A stretch of 64,000 nt of DNA from assembly GCA_035404185.1 (NCBI GenBank), contig DAONGN010000001.1, positions 441,408 to 505,407 on the forward strand, in the 5' to 3' direction. Position numbers and translations under genes: made by a program. The notes beneath the pieces were generated by a model. That model searched no databases, was not told where the DNA came from, and was given only the letters and a program-made list of their open reading frames with translations. The stretch's first letter is position 1; the number at the start of each line of letters is the position of its first letter. Shown here one piece after another: positions 8,134-15,701 of the stretch. Origin of the DNA: Candidatus Pacearchaeota archaeon. Its GTDB lineage: Bacteria; Patescibacteriota; Minisyncoccia; Minisyncoccales; Minisyncoccaceae.

Positions 8134-8640
8134 TTATGGTTCCCAGTATTCTCCACTTCTTAAAATTTTACCTACTTCTATCTTGCCGTCAAAGATGACA
8201 ATTTCTACTCCAGCTTCGCGAAGCATATTAAAAGCGAAATCTATATCATCCTGCCAGTGTCCATTTCTATCTAAAGCTTGTTTATGTACTACTATTTTTT
8301 TAATTCCTGCTTGGATTATGGCTTGTGCACATTCGCTACAAGTTGCCCAAGGGCAAACCATAATTAGTCCTTCTGTTTTAATTCCTTTTTTTGCTGCAGA
8401 ATAAATAACATTTCTTTCTGCGTGAACACTATATTTAAATCTCACAACCTTATCAGCTTGTCTTTCTTTGGTTTCATTTACTCCATTAGGAAAACTGTTT
8501 ACTTCAGAAAGGATGATGTTTTGATTGTTATCAATTAAAACAGCCGCGTTTTGCGTGGATATATTTGTGCTTTTTTGAGCTTTTTCGTATGCTATTTTAA
8601 GTAATTCTTGCCAATTATTCATATTTTGAAATTTTTTCAT
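8134..8640 (-). CDS. Cytidine/dCMP deaminase family protein
   Basis: 168-residue zinc deaminase. The zinc ligands and proton shuttle are visible as HAERNVIYSAAKKG (HAE) and CPWATCSECAQAII (CxxC). The size and HAE spacing fit dCMP or related deoxynucleotide deaminases better than free cytidine deaminases, but the substrate cannot be fixed from sequence alone. It overlaps the Nudix gene by 26 bp if the first ATG is used. A second ATG six codons in (MNNWQELL) would reduce the overlap to 8 bp. Confidence 0.85.
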   Translation of the reverse strand: MKKFQNMNNWQELLKIAYEKAQKSTNISTQNAAVLIDNNQNIILSEVNSFPNGVNETKERQADKVVRFKYSVHAERNVIYSAAKKGIKTEGLIMVCPWATCSECAQAIIQAGIKKIVVHKQALDRNGHWQDDIDFAFNMLREAGVEIVIFDGKIEVGKILRSGEYWEP

Positions 8641-9037
8641 ATAACTCTTCTAAGATTCTTAAGTCACCAGTAATAAATTGCCTTTCTTTTTCAAAATCTT
8701 CTTCGCTAAACCATTTTCCATATTCTCCTTCCAATATTTTTATGTTTTCTTCAAAATCACTTCCTACTTTTGTTATAAATAGGTCCATAATTATTTCAGG
8801 TAAATCATATCTACCGAAATGATTAAAGCTTTCAGGAATAAAATCAAGTTCTTCTTTTATTTCTCTTAGTAGTGTATCTGTTGGTGTTTCATTGTTATCT
8901 GCTCCTCCGCCAAAAAATCCAAAAAAACCAGGATGTCTGCTGGCATTTTTATCCCTTTTTTGAAGAAAAATAAAAACTAAGCCATTTTTGACTTTATACG
9001 GAGCAAGTGACGATATTTTTCTTTTATTTTCTACCAT
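8615..9037 (-). CDS. Nudix hydrolase
   Basis: 140 residues with a full Nudix box, GX5EX7REUXEEXGU-like, in GGADNNETPTDTLLREIKEELDF. The family cleaves nucleoside diphosphates linked to another moiety. Coupling to the deaminase suggests a nucleotide-pool cleaning or pyrimidine salvage role (inference). The start overlaps the upstream unknown gene by 14 bp. Confidence 0.88.
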   Translation of the reverse strand: MVENKRKISSLAPYKVKNGLVFIFLQKRDKNASRHPGFFGFFGGGADNNETPTDTLLREIKEELDFIPESFNHFGRYDLPEIIMDLFITKVGSDFEENIKILEGEYGKWFSEEDFEKERQFITGDLRILEELYEKISKYE

Positions 9038-9695
9038 TTTTAATATTATTTATGTATTTTTCGGTATCTTCAATAGCTTCTTTAAAAGTATTTGGAGAAT
9101 TTTCTTCAATAATTTTTTTATTATTTCTAGCCCAATCAAGTTCTTCTTTCCAATGTAATTTTGACGGTGAGAATTCTAAAAATGGCAACATTCCCTCTTT
9201 CCTTAAAGCATCGTATTCTTCTTTGGGTATTTCTGTATGTATATCTAAAGCATCTTTAGTACAATAGGCAGATACGGCTGTTTCTGGATAACCCAACAAT
9301 AATCCCATAGTTCTGTCGTCTTTATTTTTTTCAGCCTCTTTTATTTTATTTAAATCGTCTTGATTTCCAGCAATTGTAAAAGAGAACCCGATAACATCAT
9401 TATCATCTTCTATTTTTCTGGTTATTTCGTAAGGAAGATTAATGCTGTTTAAAAGTAATCCAATGCTATTTAATTCTTCGTTGAACTCTTTTATTAGTTT
9501 TTCTTTATGTTCTTCTGATTCGGCAATATCAAAATCTCCTAAAAATGCTGCCCTCTTTTTGTTTAAAAAAAGTAGTATTAAATCAATTTTATTATCTGGC
9601 GAAAGAGAAGATTTTTCTATTTTTTTAATAGATTCTTTTTTTTCAAAATTTTCCTTATTATTTGTCTCTTTTGGCTGATATTCAAATTTTTCCAT
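9024..9695 (-). CDS. Unknown protein, N-terminal coiled region
   Basis: About 223 residues from the ATG at 9693-9695 (MEKFEYQPKE); the longer frame starts upstream with an implausible N-terminus. The first 60 residues are Lys/Glu/Asn-rich and likely disordered. The rest is a mixed alpha/beta soluble domain with LLLGYPETAVSAYC and a helical C-terminus ending DTEKYINNIKNGRK. I do not recognise the family. It is first in a three-gene run with the Nudix and deaminase genes. Confidence 0.65.
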   Translation of the reverse strand: MEKFEYQPKETNNKENFEKKESIKKIEKSSLSPDNKIDLILLFLNKKRAAFLGDFDIAESEEHKEKLIKEFNEELNSIGLLLNSINLPYEITRKIEDDNDVIGFSFTIAGNQDDLNKIKEAEKNKDDRTMGLLLGYPETAVSAYCTKDALDIHTEIPKEEYDALRKEGMLPFLEFSPSKLHWKEELDWARNNKKIIEENSPNTFKEAIEDTEKYINNIKNGRK

Positions 9696-9776
9696 GTTTT
9701 TTATTAGCATTATTAAAAATATTATATAATTTTTATGATCTTTTGTAAATTTTTTTGTAAAAAAAGATGGGGCCAC

Positions 9777-10007
9777 TCATAGAATGTGCCGCCATTTTAA
9801 GTAACCATAAAGGCTACCTACACCGATAATAATTCCTACTGCGATACCTCCACCAACTGCCTGCAAGGCGTTTACGGTGGATACAAGGAAATTTACAGCC
9901 ACGTTGAGTAGGTACGTAATAACTACCGCAATGATTGCGATAACAATTGCGGGTCCGCCCCATTTGTAGATGAAATCCCAAATACGATCATCTAAATTAG
10001 TTGCCAT
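9777..10007 (-). CDS. Small two-helix membrane protein
   Basis: 76 residues from ATG 10005-10007 (MATNLDDRIW). Two hydrophobic segments (about 17-41 and 50-68, the second Gly-rich) flank a short polar turn, and a basic tail follows. It could be holin-like by size, but no family is recognised. The start is supported by a CAGGAG ribosome binding site and a promoter on the minus strand: TTGACA, 16 bp, TATAAT, around 10035-10062. The base composition is richer in GC than its neighbours. Confidence 0.65.
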   Translation of the reverse strand: MATNLDDRIWDFIYKWGGPAIVIAIIAVVITYLLNVAVNFLVSTVNALQAVGGGIAVGIIIGVGSLYGYLKWRHIL

Positions 10008-10146
10008 ACAAATCACTGATCTCCTGAATATATTATATAACATATATCCATAATATGTCAATACATAGTACCTGAAAACAAAAATCACCGCATAGATCAG
10101 TGATTTTCATGTATGCTCTCAGTTACCTGACTTAGCATAAGACGGC

Positions 10147-10216
10147 TGCGGGACTAGGATTCGGACCTAGATTGGGCGAGTCAAAGTCGCCAGTCCTACC
10201 GTTAGACGATCCCGCA
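10147..10216 (-). tRNA. tRNA-Gln (TTG)
   Basis: Minus-strand cloverleaf with acceptor TGCGGGA/TCCCGCA, anticodon stem GGCGA/TCGCC, loop CTTTGAC giving anticodon TTG, and T-arm CTAGG-TCCGAAT-CCTAG. No CCA is encoded. It follows the helix-turn-helix gene by 3 bp. Confidence 0.95.
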
Positions 10217-10219
10217 ATG

Positions 10220-10900
10220 TTATAGTGATTTTTTGCAAATACCCTCTATCCAACCAGTAATCATTCTATTAAGGTTAGTACTTTTATTAACTGTAACTCG
10301 TATTAATCCATGATAGTCACTACAAGTGTTTTTCCTTATAGTCTTTATTTTACTTTTCTTCAAGTAGGTCCTAATTTTTTCCGTTGATATTGAAAGAATG
10401 TTAGACCAATATATTTGAGCTTTTTTTATATCAGCTGTTTCGTGAATATATAGTTCGTATATTAAGTCAGAACTATTTATCAAAAAGCTATTTTTTAACC
10501 ATTTTATAAAAAGTAAAATCATTCTATGGTCAGAGTTGCTAAATTTCACTCCTGAGTTTGTTCCACTTTCTTTTTCCTTTGATCCTTCAGCCCAATATAA
10601 CGCTATTCCTATTAACCACAAATTTTTTATATCAATATTTTTTACCTCTTTTATTGCTTTACTTTTTATTTCTTCTGTGATTTTTATTCTATTTCTTCTT
10701 CTAGCCGCTGCGCCACGTAATCCCCCCTCAATTCTTTTTTGGGTAGTTCTTTGAAATTGAGCTTTGGCTAATCCTACACTTCTCAGCCATAAAGATAAGG
10801 TGGACCTAGATATAGGTATTTGTTTTAAAATTTCCGAATAAGAGAAGCCATTTTTTCTAAACTTAATTGCTTCCTCTTTTTCTTTAATTTTTGATATCAT
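10220..10900 (-). CDS. Helix-turn-helix protein, LAGLIDADG-like C-terminus
   Basis: 226 residues. The N-terminus has a helix-turn-helix pattern, KFRKNGFSYSEILKQIPISRSTLSLWLRS, followed by a basic helix. The central part reads LWLIGIALYWAEGSKEKE...VKFSNSDHRMILLFIKWL, which resembles LAGLIDADG-type endonuclease or WhiA-like folds with an acidic residue at the helix end. Catalytic competence is uncertain. It sits directly against tRNA-Gln and has a 9-bp inverted repeat over its own promoter, suggesting autoregulation. Confidence 0.6.
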   Translation of the reverse strand: MISKIKEKEEAIKFRKNGFSYSEILKQIPISRSTLSLWLRSVGLAKAQFQRTTQKRIEGGLRGAAARRRNRIKITEEIKSKAIKEVKNIDIKNLWLIGIALYWAEGSKEKESGTNSGVKFSNSDHRMILLFIKWLKNSFLINSSDLIYELYIHETADIKKAQIYWSNILSISTEKIRTYLKKSKIKTIRKNTCSDYHGLIRVTVNKSTNLNRMITGWIEGICKKSL

Positions 10901-10903
10901 ATG

Positions 10904-10954
10904 AACTAGGATTATTGTTTATTTAATAATATCATCCTAGTTTTATTATGTAAA
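10904..10954 (-). promoter_or_regulatory. Promoter with flanking inverted-repeat operator
   Basis: TTTACA (10949-10954), 17-bp spacer and TATTAT (10926-10931) on the minus strand. A perfect 9-bp inverted repeat, AACTAGGAT (10904-10912) and ATCCTAGTT (10934-10942), brackets the -10 region. The placement fits an operator for the helix-turn-helix protein that follows. Confidence 0.55.
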
Positions 10955-10958
10955 GGTT

Positions 10959-12056
10959 CTATTCAATTCCAATCGATTCAATTAGAGCCAATTCTAACGG
11001 TAACTGCTGTATCGAAGCATACTTACTTTTATTATCAGCGTCTAAAAGTAGATTAAGGGTTTTTTTTAGATTTTCTTCTGCTAACCCTTCGGCTTGTTTT
11101 TTAGCTCTTTCCCCCACTTCTTTGGTTTCTCCAGGCATCACTGAATTGATTAAATTTGAATCAATCTTTAGGATAAGCAATTTTCGTAAATAGTCAATAA
11201 GGGTTTTAGTAAATTCAGGAATATCTATTCCTTTCTCAATATTATCATTTAAAAACTTTAAAGCCCCTGCTTTATCTTTTTTGATTAAATAATCAGTTAA
11301 TTCAACTACTAAATTAATATCTACTAATCCTAAAAGCATTTGAACATCCTCTGCTTTAATTTTAGTGTTTGGCAAGAAATTTAAAACTTGATTCAGTGTT
11401 CCTTCGGCATCACGCATTGAACCTTCGGAAGCGGAAGCAATTAATCCTAAAGCTTCTTTCTCGATGTCTATTCCTTCTTTTTTACAAATGAAAGAAAGTT
11501 TTTCTACAACTTCATCAAAAGAAAGTTTGTAGAAATCAAATCTCTGGCACCTAGAAGCGATAGTCGGAATCATTTTGTGCGCTTCGGTAGTTGCTAAGAT
11601 GAAAACTGCATATGAAGGTGGTTCTTCTAATATTTTCAAAAGTGCATTGGCAGCATCTTTTGATAATTGGTGAGCTTCATCTAATATCAAAACTTTGTAT
11701 TTTAAAAAGTTAGGAGCAAATTTAATTCCTTCTCTAATACTTCTAATTTCATCAATTCCCCTATTTGAAGCAGCATCGATTTCAATAATATCAACTGCTT
11801 TGCCTCCATTAATCTCTAAACAAGAAGGACATTTATTGCATGGCTCAGATCCTTTTAAGTTTTGACAATTAATTGCTTTGGCAAATAATCTAGCCAATGT
11901 AGTCTTTCCTGTTCCTCTGTGCCCAGAAAACATATAGGCGTGAGAAATCATGCCTGAAACTATTTCATTGGTTATAGTTGTAACCACATGTTTCTGACCG
12001 ATGAATTCTTTAAACGTTTGTGGTCTGTATTTACGATATAGGACTAAGTTTGACAT
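10959..12056 (-). CDS. dnaX: DNA polymerase III gamma/tau subunit
   Basis: Clamp-loader ATPase, 365 residues from ATG 12054-12056 (MSNLVLYRKYRPQTF), the classical DnaX start. Walker A is GHRGTGKTTLA, the zinc-binding CxxxxxxxxCxxCxxC stretch is CQNLKGSEPCNKCPSC, Walker B is VLILDEAHQL, and the SRC motif is in ASRCQRFDF. The length corresponds to a gamma-type protein without the long tau C-terminus. The open frame extends upstream to 12239, but that part runs through an intrinsic terminator and is unlikely to be translated. TAGAAT just upstream suggests a short or absent leader. Confidence 0.95.
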   Translation of the reverse strand: MSNLVLYRKYRPQTFKEFIGQKHVVTTITNEIVSGMISHAYMFSGHRGTGKTTLARLFAKAINCQNLKGSEPCNKCPSCLEINGGKAVDIIEIDAASNRGIDEIRSIREGIKFAPNFLKYKVLILDEAHQLSKDAANALLKILEEPPSYAVFILATTEAHKMIPTIASRCQRFDFYKLSFDEVVEKLSFICKKEGIDIEKEALGLIASASEGSMRDAEGTLNQVLNFLPNTKIKAEDVQMLLGLVDINLVVELTDYLIKKDKAGALKFLNDNIEKGIDIPEFTKTLIDYLRKLLILKIDSNLINSVMPGETKEVGERAKKQAEGLAEENLKKTLNLLLDADNKSKYASIQQLPLELALIESIGIE

Positions 12057-12094
12057 ATACCATATTCTATTATTTTTTCCTCTAAAAAGCAAAT

Positions 12095-12322
12095 AAAAAA
12101 AAAGAACAGTTGTTCTTAATAAAAAGAGAAAGGAGAGCTGTATAAAATGGCTCTCCACGATTGATATATAGATGAATATTTTATAGAGATAAAAATATAA
12201 ATCGATAATCAATTTGATTATGGTGCTTTGAAACACCATCGTATATTATATTCTGATAAAGTATCAGACTCCTCGGTTTAAATAAACAGAGGAAAATATA
12301 ATATACAGATTGTTTAGGTTCT
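12095..12322 (-). ncRNA. Tandem small-RNA unit A (or dnaX leader)
   Basis: Minus-strand unit with promoter TTGACA (12351-12356), 16 bp, TACAAT (12329-12334). It ends at an intrinsic terminator, AAGAACA-GT-TGTTCTT (12102-12117) plus a T-run. Internal hairpins include GGAGAGC/GCTCTCC (12132-12156) and TGGTG/CACCA (12220-12239). Because dnaX follows, it could alternatively be a leader with an attenuator. No convincing protein is encoded. Confidence 0.45.
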
Positions 12323-12369
12323 GTATTAATTGTAACTCTTTATAATATTTTGTCAATAACAGTTATAAA

Positions 12370-12583
12370 CAAAAAAAGCCCTAGGCTTAAAGTATGAGAA
12401 ATTACGAAATGTGGGGGAAAATTTAATGAAGAACGCTTTCAACCCAGAGGAACAATTCCCCCACTATTTCTTTATATTTTTAGCAGCACATGCTAAAACC
12501 TCCATATGGAATTTATTCTTTTTGCATAACCGCTTCTTCATTTGAAATTAATTCATCAGAGGATTTTGTGTTGCTTTTTTACT
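12370..12583 (-). ncRNA. Tandem small-RNA unit B
   Basis: Promoter TTGACA (12612-12617), 16 bp, TATGAT (12590-12595) on the minus strand. Terminator AAGCC-CTA-GGCTT (12376-12388) followed by a T-run. A 9-bp perfect stem GTGGGGGAA/TTCCCCCAC joins 12411-12419 and 12456-12464. A ribosome-binding-site-like GGAGG precedes a very short frame (Met-Cys-Cys-stop) or an overlapping 13-codon frame; coding is unlikely but possible. Confidence 0.5.
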
Positions 12584-12617
12584 TTCTCTATCATAGTTGT
12601 TTTAAATATTTTGTCAA

Positions 12618-12760
12618 TAAATAAAAAGTGAACCATAAGATTATGGTTCGTGTATAAGATTTTTGGAGGAAATTCCAAAGGAGTTGACCCGTAGTTCATT
12701 CAGCAAAAGTTGTTAAGGTGCTATAGTTACAGACTCCATAGCCCGGGTTGCTGTCGCTAC
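12618..12760 (-). ncRNA. Tandem small-RNA unit C
   Basis: Promoter TTGACA (12789-12794), 16 bp, TATGAT (12767-12772) on the minus strand. Terminator GAACCATAA-GA-TTATGGTTC (12630-12649) followed by a T-rich stretch. Internal short hairpins include TTGGA/TCCAA near 12663-12678. No supported open frame. Confidence 0.5.
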
Positions 12761-12794
12761 GATTAAATCATAAAGCATCTAAAATATTTGTCAA

Positions 12795-12930
12795 ACAAAA
12801 AACCCTTGCGGGTTCGGTTTAAAATTATATTGAGGTGGGGAGGAAGAAGTTGATTTTGTAAATCATTCTTCCTCCCCCTTTTGAAAGCGATCCGCTTTCA
12901 TTAAGGTTGTCGGTACTGGGTATGTACCAA
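12795..12930 (-). ncRNA. Tandem small-RNA unit D with long hairpin
   Basis: Promoter -35 TTGACA at 12961-12966 with a weak TAAATA -10 on the minus strand. Terminator AACCC-TTGC-GGGTT (12801-12814) then T-run. Three hairpins precede it. The largest is a near-perfect stem: GGGGAGGAAGAA (12837-12848) with TTCTTCCTCCCC (12866-12877), extended by TGATTT/AAATCA inside. On the minus strand a strong ribosome binding site and an ATG for a 13-codon frame lie within this hairpin, which would hide them. Confidence 0.5.
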
Positions 12931-12972
12931 CAATTATATATTTAACCTATTCCTATAATTTGTCAAACAAAA

Positions 12973-13117
12973 AAAGACCTGTTTGGTCCCCACAATAAGG
13001 GAGAAGAGTTTTTAAGGAATTATCGCGATTTATCCATTAAACTCTTCTTATTAATATCGTTTCAATTTAAAAAGACCCTTTTAAGTCTTTAGTTTTGAAC
13101 GATTCTGGAAACGTTCT
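12973..13117 (-). ncRNA. Tandem small-RNA unit E
   Basis: Promoter TTGACA (13147-13152), 17 bp, TATTAT (13124-13129) on the minus strand, divergent from the cysteine leader promoter. An early hairpin AAAGAC/GTCTTT (13071-13090) may itself be a terminator. A 10-bp stem AGAAGAGTTT/AAACTCTTCT joins 13002-13011 and 13039-13048. The unit ends at GACC-TGTTT-GGTC (12976-12988) plus seven T. No supported gene. Confidence 0.5.
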
Positions 13118-13155
13118 ATAAATATAATATCTTTTGAATTATTTTTTGTCAATTC

Positions 13156-13183
13156 TTGACAATATAATCTCTTTTGCTAGAAT
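13156..13183 (+). promoter_or_regulatory. Promoter of the cysteine leader operon
   Basis: TTGACA (13156-13161), 16-bp spacer, TAGAAT (13178-13183). The leader-peptide ATG begins 9 bp after the -10, so the leader peptide is probably read from a leaderless or nearly leaderless mRNA. Confidence 0.75.
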
Positions 13184-13191
13184 AAAAACAT

Positions 13192-13245
13192 ATGAAAAAT
13201 ATAAACAAACAAATCTGCTGCTGTTGTTGCCCTCCACTAGACTAA
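13192..13245 (+). CDS. Cysteine leader peptide of cysK-cysS operon
   Basis: A 17-residue frame, MKNINKQICCCCCPPLD, with five consecutive Cys codons (TGC TGC TGT TGT TGC at 13216-13230) and a TAA stop at 13243-13245. It lies between a good promoter and an attenuator-type hairpin pair, upstream of a cysteine synthase gene and cysS. A run of codons for the amino acid the operon makes or charges is the hallmark of a ribosome-mediated attenuation leader. No homology is needed for the call; the logic is in the layout. Confidence 0.85.
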   Translation: MKNINKQICCCCCPPLD

Positions 13246-13306
13246 GAGATTGGTTTGTTTTTAATAATAAGGAATATAAAAACTAATCTCTTTAAAGAGA
13301 TTTTTT
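13244..13306 (+). promoter_or_regulatory. Cys-responsive transcription attenuator
   Basis: Two exclusive hairpins can form. Terminator: AATCTCTTTAAAGAGATT (13285-13302) followed by TTTT. Antiterminator: AAGAGATTGGTTT (13244-13256) pairs with AAACTAATCTCTT (13280-13292), about 13 bp with one G-U. The leader stop codon touches the first base of the antiterminator, so a ribosome that finishes the leader covers it and the terminator forms. A ribosome stalled at the Cys codons leaves it free and the operon is read. This matches classical trp/his-type attenuation. Confidence 0.8.
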
Positions 13307-13320
13307 GTTAATAATAAGAT

Positions 13321-14166
13321 ATGAAAACAATTTTAGACTATATCGGCAATACGCCGTTAGTAAAAATAGAAAATAATATATTCGCGAAGTTGGAAGGATT
13401 TAATCCTGGAGGTTCGATTAAAGACAGGATTGCCCTAAACATGATTAATGAGGCTGAAAAGTCAGGATATATAAAACCGGGAGATACCTTGATTGAACCA
13501 ACCAGTGGTAATACTGGAGTTGGCTTAGCCATGGTCGCTGCGATGAAGGGATATAAAGTTAAAGTGATTATGCCCGAAAGCACTAGTAAAGAAAAAATAA
13601 AGATGATAAAGATATTCGGTGGAGAAGCAATATTGATGGAAAATTTAAGATATAGAAAGTTTGCGATTAATGATGTTAAAGACATGGCTAAAAAAGGAGA
13701 AAGATTAATATTTCTAAATCAATATGAAAATTTAGCTAATCCAGAATCACACTATTATGGAACAGCCGAAGAAATATTAAAACAGATGGAAGATAAACAA
13801 ATAGATTACTTTATTGCAGGAATGGGTACTGGAGGAACAATTACAGGAATTGGAAAAAAACTAAAAGAAAAATATCCAAATATTAAAATTATCGGAGTCC
13901 AACCAGTTCAAAACCAAACAATCGAAGGATTAAGATCTCTTAAGGATGGATTTGTTCCGACAATTATCGATTTTGATTTAATTAATGAGATTTACGATCT
14001 CGAAGCTGAAAAAGCTTTAGAGACAAAAGATGATCTTGCTCAAAAAGGAATTCTAGTTGGGCCTAGTTCAGGGGCAGCTATGTATATTTGTCGTGAAATA
14101 CAGAAAGAACATCCTGAATCAGTCATTGTTACTGTCTTTCCTGACCGCGGAGAGAGGTATCTTTAA
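13321..14166 (+). CDS. Cysteine synthase family PLP enzyme
   Basis: 281-residue beta-family PLP enzyme making cysteine from O-acetylserine or a related activated serine. Key parts are YIGNTPLVKI at the N-terminus, the PLP-binding Lys in GGSIKDRIALN (about residue 41), the substrate loop TSGNTGVGLAM and the phosphate-binding GMGTGGTITGIG. It is somewhat shorter than CysK/CysM (about 300). It might instead be a cystathionine beta-synthase-like enzyme, but the Cys leader upstream and cysS downstream support cysteine synthesis. Confidence 0.9.
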   Translation: MKTILDYIGNTPLVKIENNIFAKLEGFNPGGSIKDRIALNMINEAEKSGYIKPGDTLIEPTSGNTGVGLAMVAAMKGYKVKVIMPESTSKEKIKMIKIFGGEAILMENLRYRKFAINDVKDMAKKGERLIFLNQYENLANPESHYYGTAEEILKQMEDKQIDYFIAGMGTGGTITGIGKKLKEKYPNIKIIGVQPVQNQTIEGLRSLKDGFVPTIIDFDLINEIYDLEAEKALETKDDLAQKGILVGPSSGAAMYICREIQKEHPESVIVTVFPDRGERYL

Positions 14167-14196
14167 ATATAGAAAAGATTAAGATATAATAGAAAT

Positions 14197-15648
14197 ATGA
14201 AATTATACAATACTCTAACTAAAAAGAAAGAGGAATTTAAGCCAATTAAAGATAAAGAAGTTGGAATATATACCTGTGGACCGACTGTCTATTGGTTTGC
14301 TCACATTGGAAATATGAGAACCTATCTCTTTGAAGATTTTTTAAAGAGAGTTTTAATGTATAACGGATACAAGGTTAAACATGTAATGAATTTAACTGAT
14401 GTCGGACACTTAACTTCTGATTCTGATTCCGGAGAAGATAAGCTAGAAAAAGGCGCTAAAAAAGAAAGAAAAACTGTTTGGGAGATTGCTCAATTCTACT
14501 CAGACTTTTTTAAAAACGATTTAAAGTCTTTAAATGTTGTTGACCCAACTATTTGGGTAAAAGCTACCGATACTATTCAGGAACAAATAGATTTGATTAA
14601 AAAAATGGAAAAGAAAGGTTTTACCTACATTATCAGTGATGGAGTATATTTTGATACTTCAAAACTAGAAAAGTATGGAAGGCTTTGGGGAGAAAATGAA
14701 AGAAAAGAAATGAAAGGAAGAATTGAAGAAGTAAAAGAGAAAAGAAATAAAGCTGATTTTGCTCTGTGGAAGTTCAGTCCTAAGAATGAAAAGAGACAAA
14801 TGGAGTGGGAATCTCCTTGGGGGGTTGGTTTCCCTGGCTGGCATACTGAATGCGTGATTATGAGTGTAAATAATTTAGGAATACCTTTTGATATCCATTG
14901 TGGAGGAATTGATCATGTCTTCATTCACCATACCAATGAAATTGCTCAAGCTGAAGCAGTATACAATAAGCCAATGGCTAATTATTGGATGCATGGAGAA
15001 TTCCTTAATCTAAAAGACGGAAAGATGTCTAAGTCTTCTGGTAACATTGTTACCCTTAGTACATTAAAAGAAAAAGGAATTAGTCCCCTTGCCTATCGCT
15101 ACCTTTGTTTAAATACTCACTACAGAAGCAAACTTGTTTTTAGTGATGAAAGTCTCGATTTCGCTGAAACAAGTTTAAACAAGCTTTACGAAAAAACAGT
15201 TGAATTATCAAGAAGTGATAAAACAAAACATTCAAAGAAGTATGAAGAATATCAGAAAAAATTCCTTGAGTTTATTAATGACGACTTAAACATCCCTTCT
15301 GCCTTAGCCTTAACTTGGGACATGATAAAAGATAATAATATTACGAATTCAGAAAAATACGATTTATTAATCGATTTCGATAATGTTTTTGGATTAAAAT
15401 TATCCTCAGTTAAATCAGAAGATCTTTCTGAATCAAAATACATTATAAAGATAGAAAAAGATGGTATTCCTGTTTGGACTAGCGATATTAGTATTGTTCC
15501 TGAGGACATAATGAAACTTGTCGAAGCAAGAGATGAGGCTAGGAAAAATAAAAAATGGGACAAAGCTGACGAGGCAAGAAAAGAAATAGACAAAAAAGGA
15601 TGGCAAGTCGAAGATTCGGGAGAGAAAACAGTAATCAAAAAGAAATAA
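14197..15648 (+). CDS. cysS: Cysteine-tRNA ligase
   Basis: 483-residue class I synthetase charging tRNA-Cys. Zinc and active-site elements are visible: YTCGPTVYWFAHIGNMRTYLF (HIGH equivalent HIGN), the zinc ligand regions HTECV and GGIDHVFIHHTNEIAQ, and the KMSKS loop in DGKMSKSSGN. The gene starts 30 bp after the cysteine synthase stop with no terminator between them, so both should respond to the Cys attenuator. That links supply and charging of cysteine. Confidence 0.97.
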   Translation: MKLYNTLTKKKEEFKPIKDKEVGIYTCGPTVYWFAHIGNMRTYLFEDFLKRVLMYNGYKVKHVMNLTDVGHLTSDSDSGEDKLEKGAKKERKTVWEIAQFYSDFFKNDLKSLNVVDPTIWVKATDTIQEQIDLIKKMEKKGFTYIISDGVYFDTSKLEKYGRLWGENERKEMKGRIEEVKEKRNKADFALWKFSPKNEKRQMEWESPWGVGFPGWHTECVIMSVNNLGIPFDIHCGGIDHVFIHHTNEIAQAEAVYNKPMANYWMHGEFLNLKDGKMSKSSGNIVTLSTLKEKGISPLAYRYLCLNTHYRSKLVFSDESLDFAETSLNKLYEKTVELSRSDKTKHSKKYEEYQKKFLEFINDDLNIPSALALTWDMIKDNNITNSEKYDLLIDFDNVFGLKLSSVKSEDLSESKYIIKIEKDGIPVWTSDISIVPEDIMKLVEARDEARKNKKWDKADEARKEIDKKGWQVEDSGEKTVIKKK

Positions 15649-15654
15649 TAAAAG

Positions 15655-15672
15655 CCCTGCAAAGTTGCAGGG
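15655..15672 (+). terminator. Terminator of the cys operon
   Basis: CCCTGC-AAAGTT-GCAGGG followed by TTTTT, directly after the cysS stop. The complementary strand also offers a T-run, so it may serve the convergent MliC gene too. Confidence 0.85.
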
Positions 15673-15701
15673 TTTTTAAATAAAGAAATTATTTAATTTA
15701 T

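Noticed and set aside
12057..12239. N-terminal extension of DnaX
   Set aside because: The frame is open, but the extra residues are hydrophobic junk, cross an intrinsic terminator and precede the standard DnaX start.
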